Origin: an uncultured Actinomycetes bacterium | GTDB taxonomy: Bacteria > Actinomycetota > Acidimicrobiia > Acidimicrobiales > RAAP-2 | Reading direction: 5' to 3' | Length of the DNA: 37,872 nt | Assembly (NCBI GenBank): GCA_903874965.1 | Contig: CAIQUD010000085.1 | Location: forward strand, 1 to 37,872 | In this document: positions 1 to 7,708 of the stretch, in pieces | How positions within the stretch are numbered: the stretch's first letter is position 1 | Layout: the number at the start of each line of letters is the position of its first letter | Made by a program: the position numbers and the translations under genes | The notes under the pieces: model-generated | Database searches by the model: none | What the model was told of the DNA's origin: nothing | What the model saw: the letters and a program-made list of their open reading frames with translations, nothing else

Positions 1-1
1 A

Positions 2-601
2 GCAATCACTGCCCTGACGAGCGACACTTCCATCACCGTCAATGTTGATGCCTCTGGAGGTTCAGGGACATTCGCCGCATGGACCTTCAGTATTGTTGGA
101 GCTGTTGGTGCAACCGGTGTAACCGGAGCAACGGGAGCAACTGGCGCAACGGGAGCAACTGGCGCTACGGGAGCAACTGGTGCAACTGGAGCAACTGGCG
201 CTACGGGTCCTCAAGGTGGCATTGAGGTCTTGTCTGGAAATACGATTGCAACGGGTGCTGCAGCAGAGTGGACATCCCCCACGACAACTGCGGCAGCTAC
301 TTCGGCGACAATTACCGGTGAATGGGTCGTACCGAAGACCGTGACGTTTGCTGCGTTCAACGTCGCCGTTAGTGGAGCACTTAGAGCGACAGGTACAACG
401 ACGGTCACATTGGAGTATGGGTCAACCACCGCGCTTGGATCGACGATTACTCTTGGAACTTTTGCGGGAGGCTCGACAACATGGACGGCGGGTTCACCGG
501 TGTGGGCGTCAATTCCAGCAGGAAATTTTGCATCGGTGAAGTTCACCAACGCTTCAGGAAACTTCTCGGCAACGACTGTCTCGTGGTCACTCTCGAACTG
601 A
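2..601 (+). CDS. Collagen-like Gly-Ala-Thr repeat protein, 5' end missing
   Basis: The reading frame is open from base 2 and ends with TGA at 599-601, so only the C-terminal 199 residues are in the window. About 32 residues of Ser/Thr/Gly-rich sequence come first. Thirteen uninterrupted Gly-X-Y triplets follow at 98-214, mostly Gly-Ala-Thr, closing with Gly-Pro-Gln. A roughly 129-residue Thr/Ser/Ala/Val-rich tail (215-598) looks like a beta-rich surface domain and ends in aromatic and Ser residues. Bacterial collagen-like repeats form triple helices on secreted or cell-surface proteins, so a surface role is inferred. No signal peptide or anchor is visible because the start is outside the window. 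The tail matches no family I recognise. Frame and repeat are certain; function is not. Confidence 0.8.
   Translation, partial: AITALTSDTSITVNVDASGGSGTFAAWTFSIVGAVGATGVTGATGATGATGATGATGATGATGATGATGPQGGIEVLSGNTIATGAAAEWTSPTTTAAATSATITGEWVVPKTVTFAAFNVAVSGALRATGTTTVTLEYGSTTALGSTITLGTFAGGSTTWTAGSPVWASIPAGNFASVKFTNASGNFSATTVSWSLSN
98..214 (+). repeat. Collagen-like triplet repeat, 9-bp units
   Basis: Thirteen consecutive 9-base units encode GAV, GAT, GVT, nine GAT and a final GPQ. Synonymous bases vary between GGA/GGC/GGT, GCA/GCT and ACT/ACG/ACC. The unit is therefore conserved more at protein than at DNA level, although alternate units share an 18-bp super-period. Such tracts can change length by slipped-strand recombination. 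Confidence 0.9.
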
Positions 602-953
602 CGCTCTTAGGCTGACGCTTCTCAATCGGTTCAGAAAAACCAAGGGATCAACTGGGGAATTGACTTGGGGCGCCTTGGTGCCGTCAAGACCAAGCGTTCG
701 CCGCCTCGCCAAGCTGCGTTGCATGCCCATCAAACAACTGAGTTCGAGTCAAGAGTCGAAACGCGTTAGGAAATTCCGAAGAGGGTGAACTCGGATCGAG
801 GCCAATCAGTAGTCAAGATGACCGATTGGGCAACACCGCGTATCACGATCAGGTCGAACCGGTCCGCGTGCAATATGTCTTCGGTTTAATGGAATCCAGA
901 TCAACTGGTCATGGTGGGATCTTTGAGTTGACCCGATGATGAGTTTGATTGAG
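602..953. other. Intergenic region without a supportable gene
   Basis: About 350 bases separate the collagen-like gene from tRNA-Leu. No reading frame here has protein-like composition. A weak inverted repeat (CTTGGT at 674-679 and ACCAAG at 689-694) could form a 6-bp stem but lacks a T-run. The promoter of the minus-strand tRNA cannot lie here because it would be on the clpP side. I see nothing else I can defend. Confidence 0.5.
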
Positions 954-1035
954 TGCGGGCGAGAGGATTTGAACCTCCACCCCCGAAAGGACCAGGACCT
1001 AAACCTGGCGCGTCTGCCAATTTCGCCACGCCCGC
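954..1035 (-). tRNA. tRNA-Leu (anticodon UAG)
   Basis: The reverse complement folds as a class II tRNA. It has a 7-bp acceptor stem (GCGGGCG with CGCCCGC), a D-arm, a CCAGG/CCTGG anticodon stem around a 7-base loop with anticodon TAG, an extended variable arm typical of Leu, and a GGAGG/CCTCT T-stem with a TTCAAAT loop. The discriminator base is A at 954. CCA is not encoded. Confidence 0.95.
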
Positions 1036-1109
1036 GTGAGGACATTCTAGGTCTGTACGTCATGCGGAAGTACTGCCATGACGTGCAACGAGAGGAACGT
1101 GCCAACCGG

Positions 1110-1115
1110 TAGCCT
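1110..1115 (+). promoter_or_regulatory. -10 box of a probable leaderless clpP promoter
   Basis: TAGCCT ends 7 bases before the ATG at 1123. The same hexamer precedes dut in this window at nearly the same distance. The spacing fits transcription starting at the start codon, as is common in actinobacteria. No Shine-Dalgarno sequence is present. Confidence 0.5.
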
Positions 1116-1122
1116 TGCAGGC

Positions 1123-1722
1123 ATGTCCACAACGATCTCTCCGCTTACCTTCGCAGCTGCAACCGGTGCCGAAGGAGCTGGCCTCAATGAGCGTCTCCTG
1201 AAGGAGCGCATTGTTTTCCTTGGCACGCAAGTGGACCAAGGTTCAGCCAATGCCATCTGCGCCCAGTTGTTGTTGCTCGAAGCTGAAGACGCCAACAAGG
1301 ACATTTCGCTGTACATCAACTCACCTGGCGGCTCGGTCATTGACGGACTCGCGATCTACGACACGATGCAGTACATCAACTGCGATGTCCGAACCATTGC
1401 TATTGGCATGGCGGCGTCGATGGGGCAGTTCCTTCTCTGTGCCGGCGCAAAGGGCAAGCGCTACGCACTTCCACACGCGCAGATCCTTATGCACCAGCCA
1501 TCTGGCGGAGCGCAGGGTCAAGCAACAGACATCTCGATTCACCTTCGTCACACCATTGAGTTGAAGAAGGGTCTCGCCGAGAGGATTTCTTTTCACACTG
1601 GCCAGCCGGTTGAGAAGATCGAGGCCGATTCAGATCGTGACCGCTGGTTCACCGCGCAAGAAGCCCTCGAGTACGGCTTCATCGACCATGTGATCGAGCG
1701 CTCTACCGCTCAGCAGGGCTGA
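1123..1722 (+). CDS. clpP: ATP-dependent Clp protease proteolytic subunit
   Basis: This is the serine peptidase subunit of the cytoplasmic Clp protease, which forms heptameric rings and degrades substrates fed by ClpX or ClpC. The protein is 199 aa from ATG 1123, the usual length. The triad is visible as Ser99 in GMAASMG, His124 in MHQP, and Asp173 in the SDRDRWF motif, with spacings of 25 and 49 residues as in E. coli ClpP. An upstream in-frame ATG at 1078 would add 15 unconserved residues. I prefer 1123 because a TAGCCT -10 box sits 7 bases before it. Neither a second clpP nor clpX is next to it, whereas actinobacteria often have clpP1P2 in tandem, so this may be one of several paralogues. 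Two bases separate it from the downstream ABC permease gene, suggesting co-transcription. Confidence 0.95.
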   Translation: MSTTISPLTFAAATGAEGAGLNERLLKERIVFLGTQVDQGSANAICAQLLLLEAEDANKDISLYINSPGGSVIDGLAIYDTMQYINCDVRTIAIGMAASMGQFLLCAGAKGKRYALPHAQILMHQPSGGAQGQATDISIHLRHTIELKKGLAERISFHTGQPVEKIEADSDRDRWFTAQEALEYGFIDHVIERSTAQQG

Positions 1723-1724
1723 CC

Positions 1725-2690
1725 GTGGCGGAGACGCCGCCGATCGAGGCCGGCAGATCTCAAAAGGCAAGCCGATCGTTAACTGGTGACACCAGTGGCG
1801 TTCGCGTGGTCGCATCGAGCGTCACGCTTCGTCAACGATTTCAAGACCTCATGCGTTACCGAGAATTGCTCGGTGCTCTCGTTCGTTCTGAAATCAAGGT
1901 TAAGTACAAGAACTCCGCCCTTGGCATTGCGTGGACGATGGTCGCCCCTGCGGTGCAGCTGGCGATCTTCGGTGTTGTGTTTGGGATTTTTCTCAGCAAT
2001 GGCATTCCCGATTACCTGATCTACATCGCTTCTGGGCTGCTTGTTTGGACCTTCTTCTCGACCTCACTCATTGGTGGAACGGGTGTCATCGTCGGACGAG
2101 CAGGAATTGTCAAGAAGGTCTCGTTCCCGAGAGAAATTCTGTCGATTGCCACCGTTGGTTCACAGGCCTTCTATCTCATGCTGCAGTGGTCGGTCCTGGC
2201 ATTGTTCATGTTGCTGATGCGTCATGCTCCTGATTGGAGCGCACTGCCACTGGTTCTTGTTGGCTTCGCCACCACGCTGCTGTATGCGGTCGCCCTTGCT
2301 GTGCTCTTGTCCGCGGTCAACGTCTACTTCAGAGATACGCAACACTTGATCGAAATTTTCGTGCAGATTTGGTTCTGGATGACGCCGATTGTCTATACGT
2401 ACCAGCACAACATCCACGATCGAGCCGTTGGCAAGTGGTTCGATTTCGTCAACTGGCTCTACCTCTGCAATCCCATGACCCCAGTGATTCTGGCGTTTGA
2501 GCGCGCAATCTATGGACGTGTGACGGTGACCAACACCCTCACCCATCAGCCGTTTGATGTGCTGCCACGCTGGCCACTCTTGACGTTCTATGAGCTACTG
2601 CTTGGAACGTTTCTCGTTGGGCTCCTCCTTCTCGCTTTCGCGGTTCGAGTCTTCAGCCGACTTGAAGGCAACTTCGCGGAGGAGCTCTAA
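1725..2690 (+). CDS. Polysaccharide ABC exporter permease (Wzm/TagG type)
   Basis: This is an inner-membrane permease of the ABC-2 family that exports lipid-linked polysaccharide, teichoic acid or O-antigen-like polymers. It is 321 aa with a GTG start two bases after the clpP stop. A hydrophilic N-terminus of about 65 residues ends in the family signature around LVRSEIKVKYKNSALGIAW (52-70). About six membrane segments follow, and the conserved N-VYFRDTQHL-EIF-Q-WFW-TPIVY stretch lies at about 199-224. The ATPase gene follows after two bases, so the two form a transporter unit. The substrate cannot be read from the sequence and no glycosyltransferase cluster adjoins it. The true start might be internal, because the first 30 residues look unconserved. 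Confidence 0.9.
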   Translation: MAETPPIEAGRSQKASRSLTGDTSGVRVVASSVTLRQRFQDLMRYRELLGALVRSEIKVKYKNSALGIAWTMVAPAVQLAIFGVVFGIFLSNGIPDYLIYIASGLLVWTFFSTSLIGGTGVIVGRAGIVKKVSFPREILSIATVGSQAFYLMLQWSVLALFMLLMRHAPDWSALPLVLVGFATTLLYAVALAVLLSAVNVYFRDTQHLIEIFVQIWFWMTPIVYTYQHNIHDRAVGKWFDFVNWLYLCNPMTPVILAFERAIYGRVTVTNTLTHQPFDVLPRWPLLTFYELLLGTFLVGLLLLAFAVRVFSRLEGNFAEEL

Positions 2691-2692
2691 CC

Positions 2693-3898
2693 GTGGAAAA
2701 TGCTGTCGTTGTTGACAATGTTGCGAAGCGCTTTCGTCTCTATAAGGACAAGCACCGTTCGGTCAAAGAGCGCGTCCTTCATCCTGGGAAAGTCGACTAC
2801 CACGAGCTCTGGGCACTCAATGGTGTTGACTTCGACGTTCCGAAGGGCACGACCGTCGGCATCCTCGGCCACAATGGCTCCGGCAAATCAACGCTCCTCA
2901 AGACCATCTGTGGTGTCTTGCAGCCAACCTCGGGCGAAGTTCGAGTTCGAGGGAAGTTGGCTGGCCTCTTAGAGCTCGGTGCCGGCTTTGAACCGGAGCT
3001 CTCCGGTCGAGACAATGTCTACCTCAATGGAACGATGTTAGGGCTCCGTCGGAACGAGATCGATGCAGTGTTCGACGAGATCGTTGCATTCTCTGAGCTG
3101 GAACAGTTCATTGACACCCAAGTGAAGTTTTACTCGTCGGGAATGTACATCCGCCTTGGTTTTGCGGTCGCCGTCAACGTGGATCCAGAGATCCTCGTCA
3201 TTGATGAGGTCTTGGCGGTTGGCGATGAGCGATTCCAACGAAAGTGTCTCGATCGAATTAAGCAGTTCCAGGCCGATGGCCGGACCATTATTTTCGTCAG
3301 CCAGAGCCCCGAGCAGGTGCGGTCAATTTGCGATCAAGTCGTCGTGCTCCATCACGGCGAAATGGTGTTTCACGGAGAGCCAAGCGAAGGCATTCGAATC
3401 TTCCGAGAGCGCCTCAATGAATCAGACGATGGACCAGTTGGTGCCTCTGTTGTTGACGGTGATGTCGTCCAAGGGACCGATGTCGTCGTCGCACCACCAA
3501 TGAAGTTTGTTCGCGTGACTGCCGGTGCGCCAGGCACCGGGGGACCGGTCGCCACCCATGGTGCTGCAGAGTTCAGTCTCGAGATTCAGTCCGAGATCGA
3601 CGTTCCTGAGGTGCTGGTCACCCTGGAGCTCATTTCGCCACTGGGCATCGAGCTGTCAAAGGTTCGGAGCGATGAGCTCGGCTTGGCGTTCTCCCTTCAT
3701 GAAGGAGTGAACTCCTTCATCTTCTCGATTGATTCGCTGCCGTTTCTTGATGGCCGCCACCAGGTCAATGTGGGACTTTCGACGCCAGGCGAGGGTGGGC
3801 TCTTCGTCTGGTTCGAACAGGCGGCAATCCTCGAAGTGACCTATGCCGGCAAGTCCGAAGGTCTCGTTGATTTGGAAATCGAAGGACGAAGCGCCTAG
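2693..3898 (+). CDS. Polysaccharide ABC exporter ATPase with C-terminal domain (Wzt/TagH type)
   Basis: This is the ATPase partner of the upstream permease, 401 aa with a GTG start. The nucleotide-binding domain covers about residues 1-240, with Walker A GHNGSGKST (59-67), an ABC signature in the Wzt form YSSGMYIRL (147-155), and Walker B ILVIDE (167-172). The switch position after Walker B reads FVSQS, so Gln204 replaces the usual H-loop histidine. Residues 260-395 form a separate beta-rich domain like the carbohydrate-binding Wzt C-terminal domain, which selects the capped polymer in O-antigen systems. The last 4 bases overlap the 3' end of the convergent HAD gene. Substrate is unknown. Confidence 0.9.
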   Translation: MENAVVVDNVAKRFRLYKDKHRSVKERVLHPGKVDYHELWALNGVDFDVPKGTTVGILGHNGSGKSTLLKTICGVLQPTSGEVRVRGKLAGLLELGAGFEPELSGRDNVYLNGTMLGLRRNEIDAVFDEIVAFSELEQFIDTQVKFYSSGMYIRLGFAVAVNVDPEILVIDEVLAVGDERFQRKCLDRIKQFQADGRTIIFVSQSPEQVRSICDQVVVLHHGEMVFHGEPSEGIRIFRERLNESDDGPVGASVVDGDVVQGTDVVVAPPMKFVRVTAGAPGTGGPVATHGAAEFSLEIQSEIDVPEVLVTLELISPLGIELSKVRSDELGLAFSLHEGVNSFIFSIDSLPFLDGRHQVNVGLSTPGEGGLFVWFEQAAILEVTYAGKSEGLVDLEIEGRSA

Positions 3899-4653
3899 CC
3901 CTGTTCGGCCAACGCCAGCGTGACCTGAGCGAGTTCAGGGTAGGAGCGGAGTCGAGAGAGCGCTCCCAGTTTTCCGCAATTGATGCCAAGGTCGGCGGCG
4001 GCCAACATCCGGGCATCGCCCCGGGAATTGCCGTAGGCAACGAGGAGAGGCTTTTCTCCATCCCGTTCCAGACCTTGCGCGTGCATCCAGTTGGTGAGGC
4101 GAGCAATCTTTTCTTCGCCCCGACAGTTCCTTCCGTCATAGTGTCCGGACATCGTTCTGGCAGGTGTGACGCCGAGACGTGTTGACAACACCGCATCTGC
4201 TCGAAGCAAGTCCCCAATCGGACCGATGTAGGCCTCGACGCTTGCAGAGACGAGGACGACCTTGTGGCCGAGGTGTTGGTGCCAATCAACCATGGCCTTC
4301 ACTTCTGGGCGAAGGCGCTTCCGGTAATGGCGGGCGGCAAATTCGGTCGAGACGACCCGAACATGTTCTTCGGTGACGCCGTGAAGAATTGCGGTGAAGG
4401 TGCGTTCTTTTGTTTGGTCTGCTCGGCTTCCACCGAGCAGACCAGCCAGGAAGATCTGCGGTGAGAGTTTGATACAGGCAAGCATCGTCCTTGAGCGGCC
4501 GCCAACTGCTGCGAGCCAGGGGTACGTGGATCCACCGTTGGTGAGGGTTCCATCCACATCAAAGGCCGCAACGACTGACGAGGTTCTACTGACCTTGGTC
4601 AGAAGTTCTTGGAGCTCACGGGAAGCAGGTCGACGGCTGGAAGGAATCTTCAC
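3895..4653 (-). CDS. HAD-superfamily hydrolase, subfamily IB (SerB-like phosphatase)
   Basis: This is a probable Mg-dependent phosphomonoesterase of 252 aa, starting with GTG at 4653. HAD motif I is AFDVDGTLT, with nucleophile Asp32 and acid Asp34. Motif II is LVSAS (134-138). The motif III lysine is Lys182. Motif IV is GNSRGDARML (208-217). A helical cap lies between motifs I and II, as in the IB group that includes phosphoserine phosphatase and related lipid or sugar phosphatases. It converges with the Wzt-like gene with a 4-bp overlap and is divergent from the peroxiredoxin. A TACAGT box sits 6 bases before the GTG; GGGAG in the gap could also act as a ribosome-binding site. The substrate is not identifiable. 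Confidence 0.85.
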   Translation of the reverse strand: MKIPSSRRPASRELQELLTKVSRTSSVVAAFDVDGTLTNGGSTYPWLAAVGGRSRTMLACIKLSPQIFLAGLLGGSRADQTKERTFTAILHGVTEEHVRVVSTEFAARHYRKRLRPEVKAMVDWHQHLGHKVVLVSASVEAYIGPIGDLLRADAVLSTRLGVTPARTMSGHYDGRNCRGEEKIARLTNWMHAQGLERDGEKPLLVAYGNSRGDARMLAAADLGINCGKLGALSRLRSYPELAQVTLALAEQG

Positions 4654-4659
4654 GCTCCC

Positions 4660-4665
4660 ACTGTA
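4660..4665 (-). promoter_or_regulatory. -10 box of a probable leaderless HAD promoter
   Basis: Reading the minus strand, TACAGT is followed by the six bases GGGAGC and then the GTG start at 4653. This matches the TANNNT-N6-start pattern repeated in the window. Confidence 0.45.
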
Positions 4666-4719
4666 GGTAGCGGGGAACGGTCCGCTTGACGGGAACTCCT
4701 ATAAACCTGACCGACCAAG

Positions 4720-4748
4720 TCGACAATTGCCGAATCACCCGCTACGCT
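4720..4748 (+). promoter_or_regulatory. Candidate promoter of the peroxiredoxin gene
   Basis: TCGACA at 4720-4725 and TACGCT at 4743-4748 are separated by 17 bases, a good housekeeping-sigma spacing. Transcription would begin near 4755 and give a leader of about 50 bases ending in the ribosome-binding site AAGGAG around 4793-4798. Confidence 0.5.
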
Positions 4749-4805
4749 AACGACAGCGAAGGCGCTGGAGGCATCGGTCTCCAGCCTGACAAAAGGAGCC
4801 CCGCT

Positions 4806-5441
4806 ATGACAGTTCGACTCGGCGACGTTGCCCCCGACTTCACTGCTGACACGACGGATGGAAAGATTTCCTTTCACGAGTGGCTCGGTGACAGCTGGGG
4901 AATCTTGTTTTCCCACCCGAAGGACTTCACGCCAGTCTGCACGACTGAACTTGGTGCGTTCTCGGCTCGCAAGGCTGACTTCGACAAGCGCAACACGAAG
5001 CTCATCGCCGTTTCGGTCGATGACGTTGCCTCGCATGCCGCTTGGGCAGGCGACATTCTCGAGACCCAGGGGACTGCGCTTGCTTTCCCTATCATTGGTG
5101 ATGAGACCCGCACCGTTGCTGATCTCTACGACATGATCCACCCGAATGCCAACGACACGTTGACCGTTCGTTCAGTGTTCATCGTCGGCCCCGACAAGAA
5201 GGTCAAGCTCATCTTGACCTACCCAGCCTCGACGGGTCGCAACGTGGACGAGATCATTCGCGTGCTCGACTCCCTGCAGCTGACGGCTGACTACAAGGTC
5301 GCCACGCCAGCAAACTGGAAGGACGGCGAGGATGTCATCATCACGCCAGCCGTTTCCGACGAAGAGGCAAAGGAGCGGTTCCCGAAGGGATTCACCGCAC
5401 TCAAGCCATACCTTCGAGTGACCCCGCAGCCAAACAAGTAG
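4806..5441 (+). CDS. 1-Cys peroxiredoxin (Prx6-type)
   Basis: This cytoplasmic thiol peroxidase reduces hydrogen peroxide and organic hydroperoxides. It is 211 aa from ATG 4806, which is preceded by AAGGAG at good distance; an upstream extension to 4686 lacks conserved sequence. The active-site signature is PKDFTPVCTTE, with peroxidatic Cys45 and Thr42, and the family Arg is in TVRSVF. Cys45 is the only cysteine in the protein, so the resolving thiol must come from another molecule, as in Prx6. The C-terminal extension from about residue 160, with the VATPANWKDGEDVII and FPKGFTALKPYLR stretches, is also typical of Prx6. It is monocistronic, with its own promoter and a strong terminator at 5475-5511. 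Confidence 0.95.
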   Translation: MTVRLGDVAPDFTADTTDGKISFHEWLGDSWGILFSHPKDFTPVCTTELGAFSARKADFDKRNTKLIAVSVDDVASHAAWAGDILETQGTALAFPIIGDETRTVADLYDMIHPNANDTLTVRSVFIVGPDKKVKLILTYPASTGRNVDEIIRVLDSLQLTADYKVATPANWKDGEDVIITPAVSDEEAKERFPKGFTALKPYLRVTPQPNK

Positions 5442-5474
5442 TTCACTTGGGCGTGTGCCCAAACAACTTCAAGA

Positions 5475-5511
5475 CTGAGGGCCGGCCGCGAGGTCGGCCC
5501 TCAGTGCTTTT
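5475..5511 (+). terminator. Rho-independent terminator after the peroxiredoxin gene
   Basis: CTGAGGGCCG at 5475-5484 pairs perfectly with CGGCCCTCAG at 5495-5504. The stem extends inward by three pairs (one G-T) to close a GCGA tetraloop at 5488-5491. GTGCTTTT follows. The right arm overlaps the last codon of the convergent histidine kinase gene. Confidence 0.9.
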
Positions 5512-6877
5512 CGTCTATGGACTCCCAACGGATTCCAATCTTGAATCCGCCACCTTCGAGGTTCTCGGCAAAGGTGGTACCTCCATGGCTGGCAGCAACC
5601 TTGGCCACAATCGAGAGTCCGAGTCCCGAACCCGTGATCGACTTCGACGCCTCGGCACGGTAGAACCGGTCAAAGATCCGTCGAAGATCATCCTCTCCAA
5701 CACCAGGGCCATTGTCCTCAACCGAAAGTTCACCCGGGTGAACATGGAGGGTGACTGCTGCGGTCGGACCAGCAAACTTGACGGCGTTCTCAAGAAGGTT
5801 TGACATTGCTCGCTCGACACCTCGACGCTGGGCAATGAGCATGGTTGGACTCGAGTCAAGGTTTAACTCAATCCCAAACCTGCGTTGCGCTTGTTCAATG
5901 GCGCGATCAGCAAGTTCGGCAAGGTCGAGTTGTTCCGCAGGTTCTTCTTCAACTGGGGCGGTCGCGACATCAACAATCTCATCGACCAAAATCGTCAATT
6001 CACTGAGTTCGCTCGTGAGATTTCCAAGCAACTCTGTTCGTTGCTCTGAAGAGAGGCTGGTGTCATGGCGCTCGAGGAGTTCAATATTGGTGCGGAGCGA
6101 GGTAATTGGTGTCCGAAGTTCATGTCCCGCGTCCCGGACCAATTGGTGCTGTTGCGCCATTGAGGCCTCGAGCGCGTGGAGCATGGCGGCGAAACTCTTG
6201 GCAAGTCTTCCTACCTCGTCATCTCGACTGGTTGAGAGCGGCCCAGGAAGTTTGCCAGTGGCGGAGAACTCGTCAGTTGCTTCGGTGAGTTCAACCAAAG
6301 GCTTCGTCAAGCGGACGGCAAGGAACCAACCCGCGAGGGCACCAAGCGAGGCAACGAGCAACGCAAGAAGAGCGAATTCATTGCGGAGGCTCTCGAGCAC
6401 TCGGTCTCGTTGCCCAAGAGACTGGGCGACTTGGACGGCGCCGCCTCCAGGGAGACCAACCGTGATGATTCGAAATTGAACGGATCCAATCGTGTGGGTC
6501 GCGACAGCTCGACCGCCACCGCCAGCAGCGATGAGGCGATCGATCGGTGTGACGGGAAGGATTGGTCCAGTGTGAATGGGGGAGCGAACTCCACGAGCAT
6601 TAATCAACTGCACAGCAACCTGATCGAGGAGACCTCCAGGGCCGCCGGGTCCGAGTTGACCCGCAGGGTCACCTGGGAAGTTTTCGATGACTTCACCCGA
6701 AAGTGGGTCATAGTGCTCACGATGCCCGGTTAAGTAGTCAGCTGCAGCAAAGGCAGACCGATCGACTTCTGCCGTCATTCGGCTCGAAGTAGAGACATAG
6801 GCAACGGTTGCAACTGCAGCCGTCGACATCCCCGTCAGCACGGCGCAGAGGATGGCCAGCCGAAGGCGGAGGCTCAT
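5501..6877 (-). CDS. Sensor histidine kinase (MprB/BaeS-like)
   Basis: This is a membrane-bound sensor kinase of 458 aa. TM1 is at about 6-28 and a Gly/Pro-containing outer sensor region at about 30-165. TM2 is at about 168-188, followed by a HAMP linker to about 240. The dimerisation/phosphoacceptor domain has His252 in DAGHELRTPIT. The ATP-binding domain has the N-box NLLENAVKFA (Asn364), DNGPG (388-392) and GSGLGLSIV (416-424). It is translationally coupled to the response regulator by an ATGA overlap at 6874-6877. The order regulator then kinase, and the divergent secreted protein, suggest the pair senses an envelope condition; the signal is unknown. Its stop lies in the right arm of the convergent peroxiredoxin terminator. 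Confidence 0.95.
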   Translation of the reverse strand: MSLRLRLAILCAVLTGMSTAAVATVAYVSTSSRMTAEVDRSAFAAADYLTGHREHYDPLSGEVIENFPGDPAGQLGPGGPGGLLDQVAVQLINARGVRSPIHTGPILPVTPIDRLIAAGGGGRAVATHTIGSVQFRIITVGLPGGGAVQVAQSLGQRDRVLESLRNEFALLALLVASLGALAGWFLAVRLTKPLVELTEATDEFSATGKLPGPLSTSRDDEVGRLAKSFAAMLHALEASMAQQHQLVRDAGHELRTPITSLRTNIELLERHDTSLSSEQRTELLGNLTSELSELTILVDEIVDVATAPVEEEPAEQLDLAELADRAIEQAQRRFGIELNLDSSPTMLIAQRRGVERAMSNLLENAVKFAGPTAAVTLHVHPGELSVEDNGPGVGEDDLRRIFDRFYRAEASKSITGSGLGLSIVAKVAASHGGTTFAENLEGGGFKIGIRWESIDEKH

Positions 6878-7563
6878 TGAAGCCTCGCAACGTAACCTAT
6901 GCCGCGGCTGGTGTGAATGAGTCGCGGTTCTCCCTCGGCCTCAAGTTTGCGACGAAGGTAGCCAATGTAGACGGCGAGGTTTTTCGAAGCCGGGCCGAAG
7001 TCGTAACCCCAGATGAGGTCGTAGATCGTTGACTGCGAGAGCACCCGACCTTGTTGCTCGACCAGAAGTTCGAGCAGGTCAAACTCGGTCTTTGAAAGCT
7101 CAATCTCACGAGCCCCTCGATGGGCAGTCCGGGCTTGCAAGTCCATGGTGAGGTCAGCCAGCGTCAGCGTCGTGGCTTCAACTGGAGCGGTGCGACGGAG
7201 CAGTGCACGAACACGTGCCAACAATTCATCAAGCGCGAACGGCTTGGTTAAGTAGTCATCGGCGCCAGCGTCGAGTCCACCGACGCGGTCGCTGACTTCG
7301 GTTCTGGCGGTGAGCAACAACAGCGGTGTTCGAACTCCTCGCTCACGAAGTCGTCGAGTGGCCGACACGCCATCGACATTCGGCATCGAGATATCAAAGA
7401 TACAAAGGTCAGGTGCGACGGCACTGAAGGCCTCAAGGGCCGCTGCTCCGTCGTTCACTGCCTGAACGGAGTAGCCCTCAAGTTCCAGTGCCATCGTGAC
7501 GGACTGTCGAACAGCTCGATCGTCCTCTGCGAACAAGATGTGCTGCTTTGTAAGGTCTTCCAC
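6874..7563 (-). CDS. OmpR-family response regulator (MprA-like)
   Basis: This is a DNA-binding response regulator of 229 aa starting with GTG at 7563. The receiver domain (about 6-120) has the acidic pocket Glu13/Asp14/Asp15, phosphoacceptor Asp57 in CIFDISMP, and Lys107 in LTKPF. The C-terminal winged helix (about 130-228) has the typical ELSKTEFDLLELL and YIGYLRRKLE stretches. It overlaps the kinase gene by four bases. On the minus strand TAGAAC sits 6 bases before the GTG, consistent with a leaderless start. The 145-bp gap to the divergent secreted-protein gene is the natural place for a binding site, but I cannot define one. Confidence 0.95.
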   Translation of the reverse strand: MEDLTKQHILFAEDDRAVRQSVTMALELEGYSVQAVNDGAAALEAFSAVAPDLCIFDISMPNVDGVSATRRLRERGVRTPLLLLTARTEVSDRVGGLDAGADDYLTKPFALDELLARVRALLRRTAPVEATTLTLADLTMDLQARTAHRGAREIELSKTEFDLLELLVEQQGRVLSQSTIYDLIWGYDFGPASKNLAVYIGYLRRKLEAEGEPRLIHTSRGIGYVARLQ

Positions 7564-7708
7564 GAGACTGTTCTACACGGATGCATTAAGCAATGGGTAA
7601 GACGCAGGTTCACACCGATGCCTTACGTTGTTCTTTCCCTCATCTTGCCTGAGACCTCAATGCTGAATTCGTCGGCAAAGCGCCGGCACTCGAAGGAGGA
7701 AGTTCACT

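Noticed and set aside
98-214. Short repeat array as CRISPR
   Set aside because: The units are contiguous 9-bp coding triplet repeats with no spacers and an open reading frame.
806-1132. 108-residue minus-strand frame across the tRNA-Leu
   Set aside because: It reads through the tRNA gene and is rich in Arg, Ser and Trp, as expected for a spurious frame.
4689-4694. GGGAAC as a -35 of an oxidative-stress sigma factor before the peroxiredoxin
   Set aside because: No GTT-type -10 is found at the expected 18-base spacing.
4686-4805. Longer start for the peroxiredoxin
   Set aside because: The extra 40 residues are unconserved, and the promoter-like elements and ribosome-binding site lie inside this stretch.
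5751-6479. 242-residue open frame on the plus strand opposite the histidine kinase
   Set aside because: Its Ser/Arg-rich translation has no domain, and the kinase on the other strand has all its motifs.
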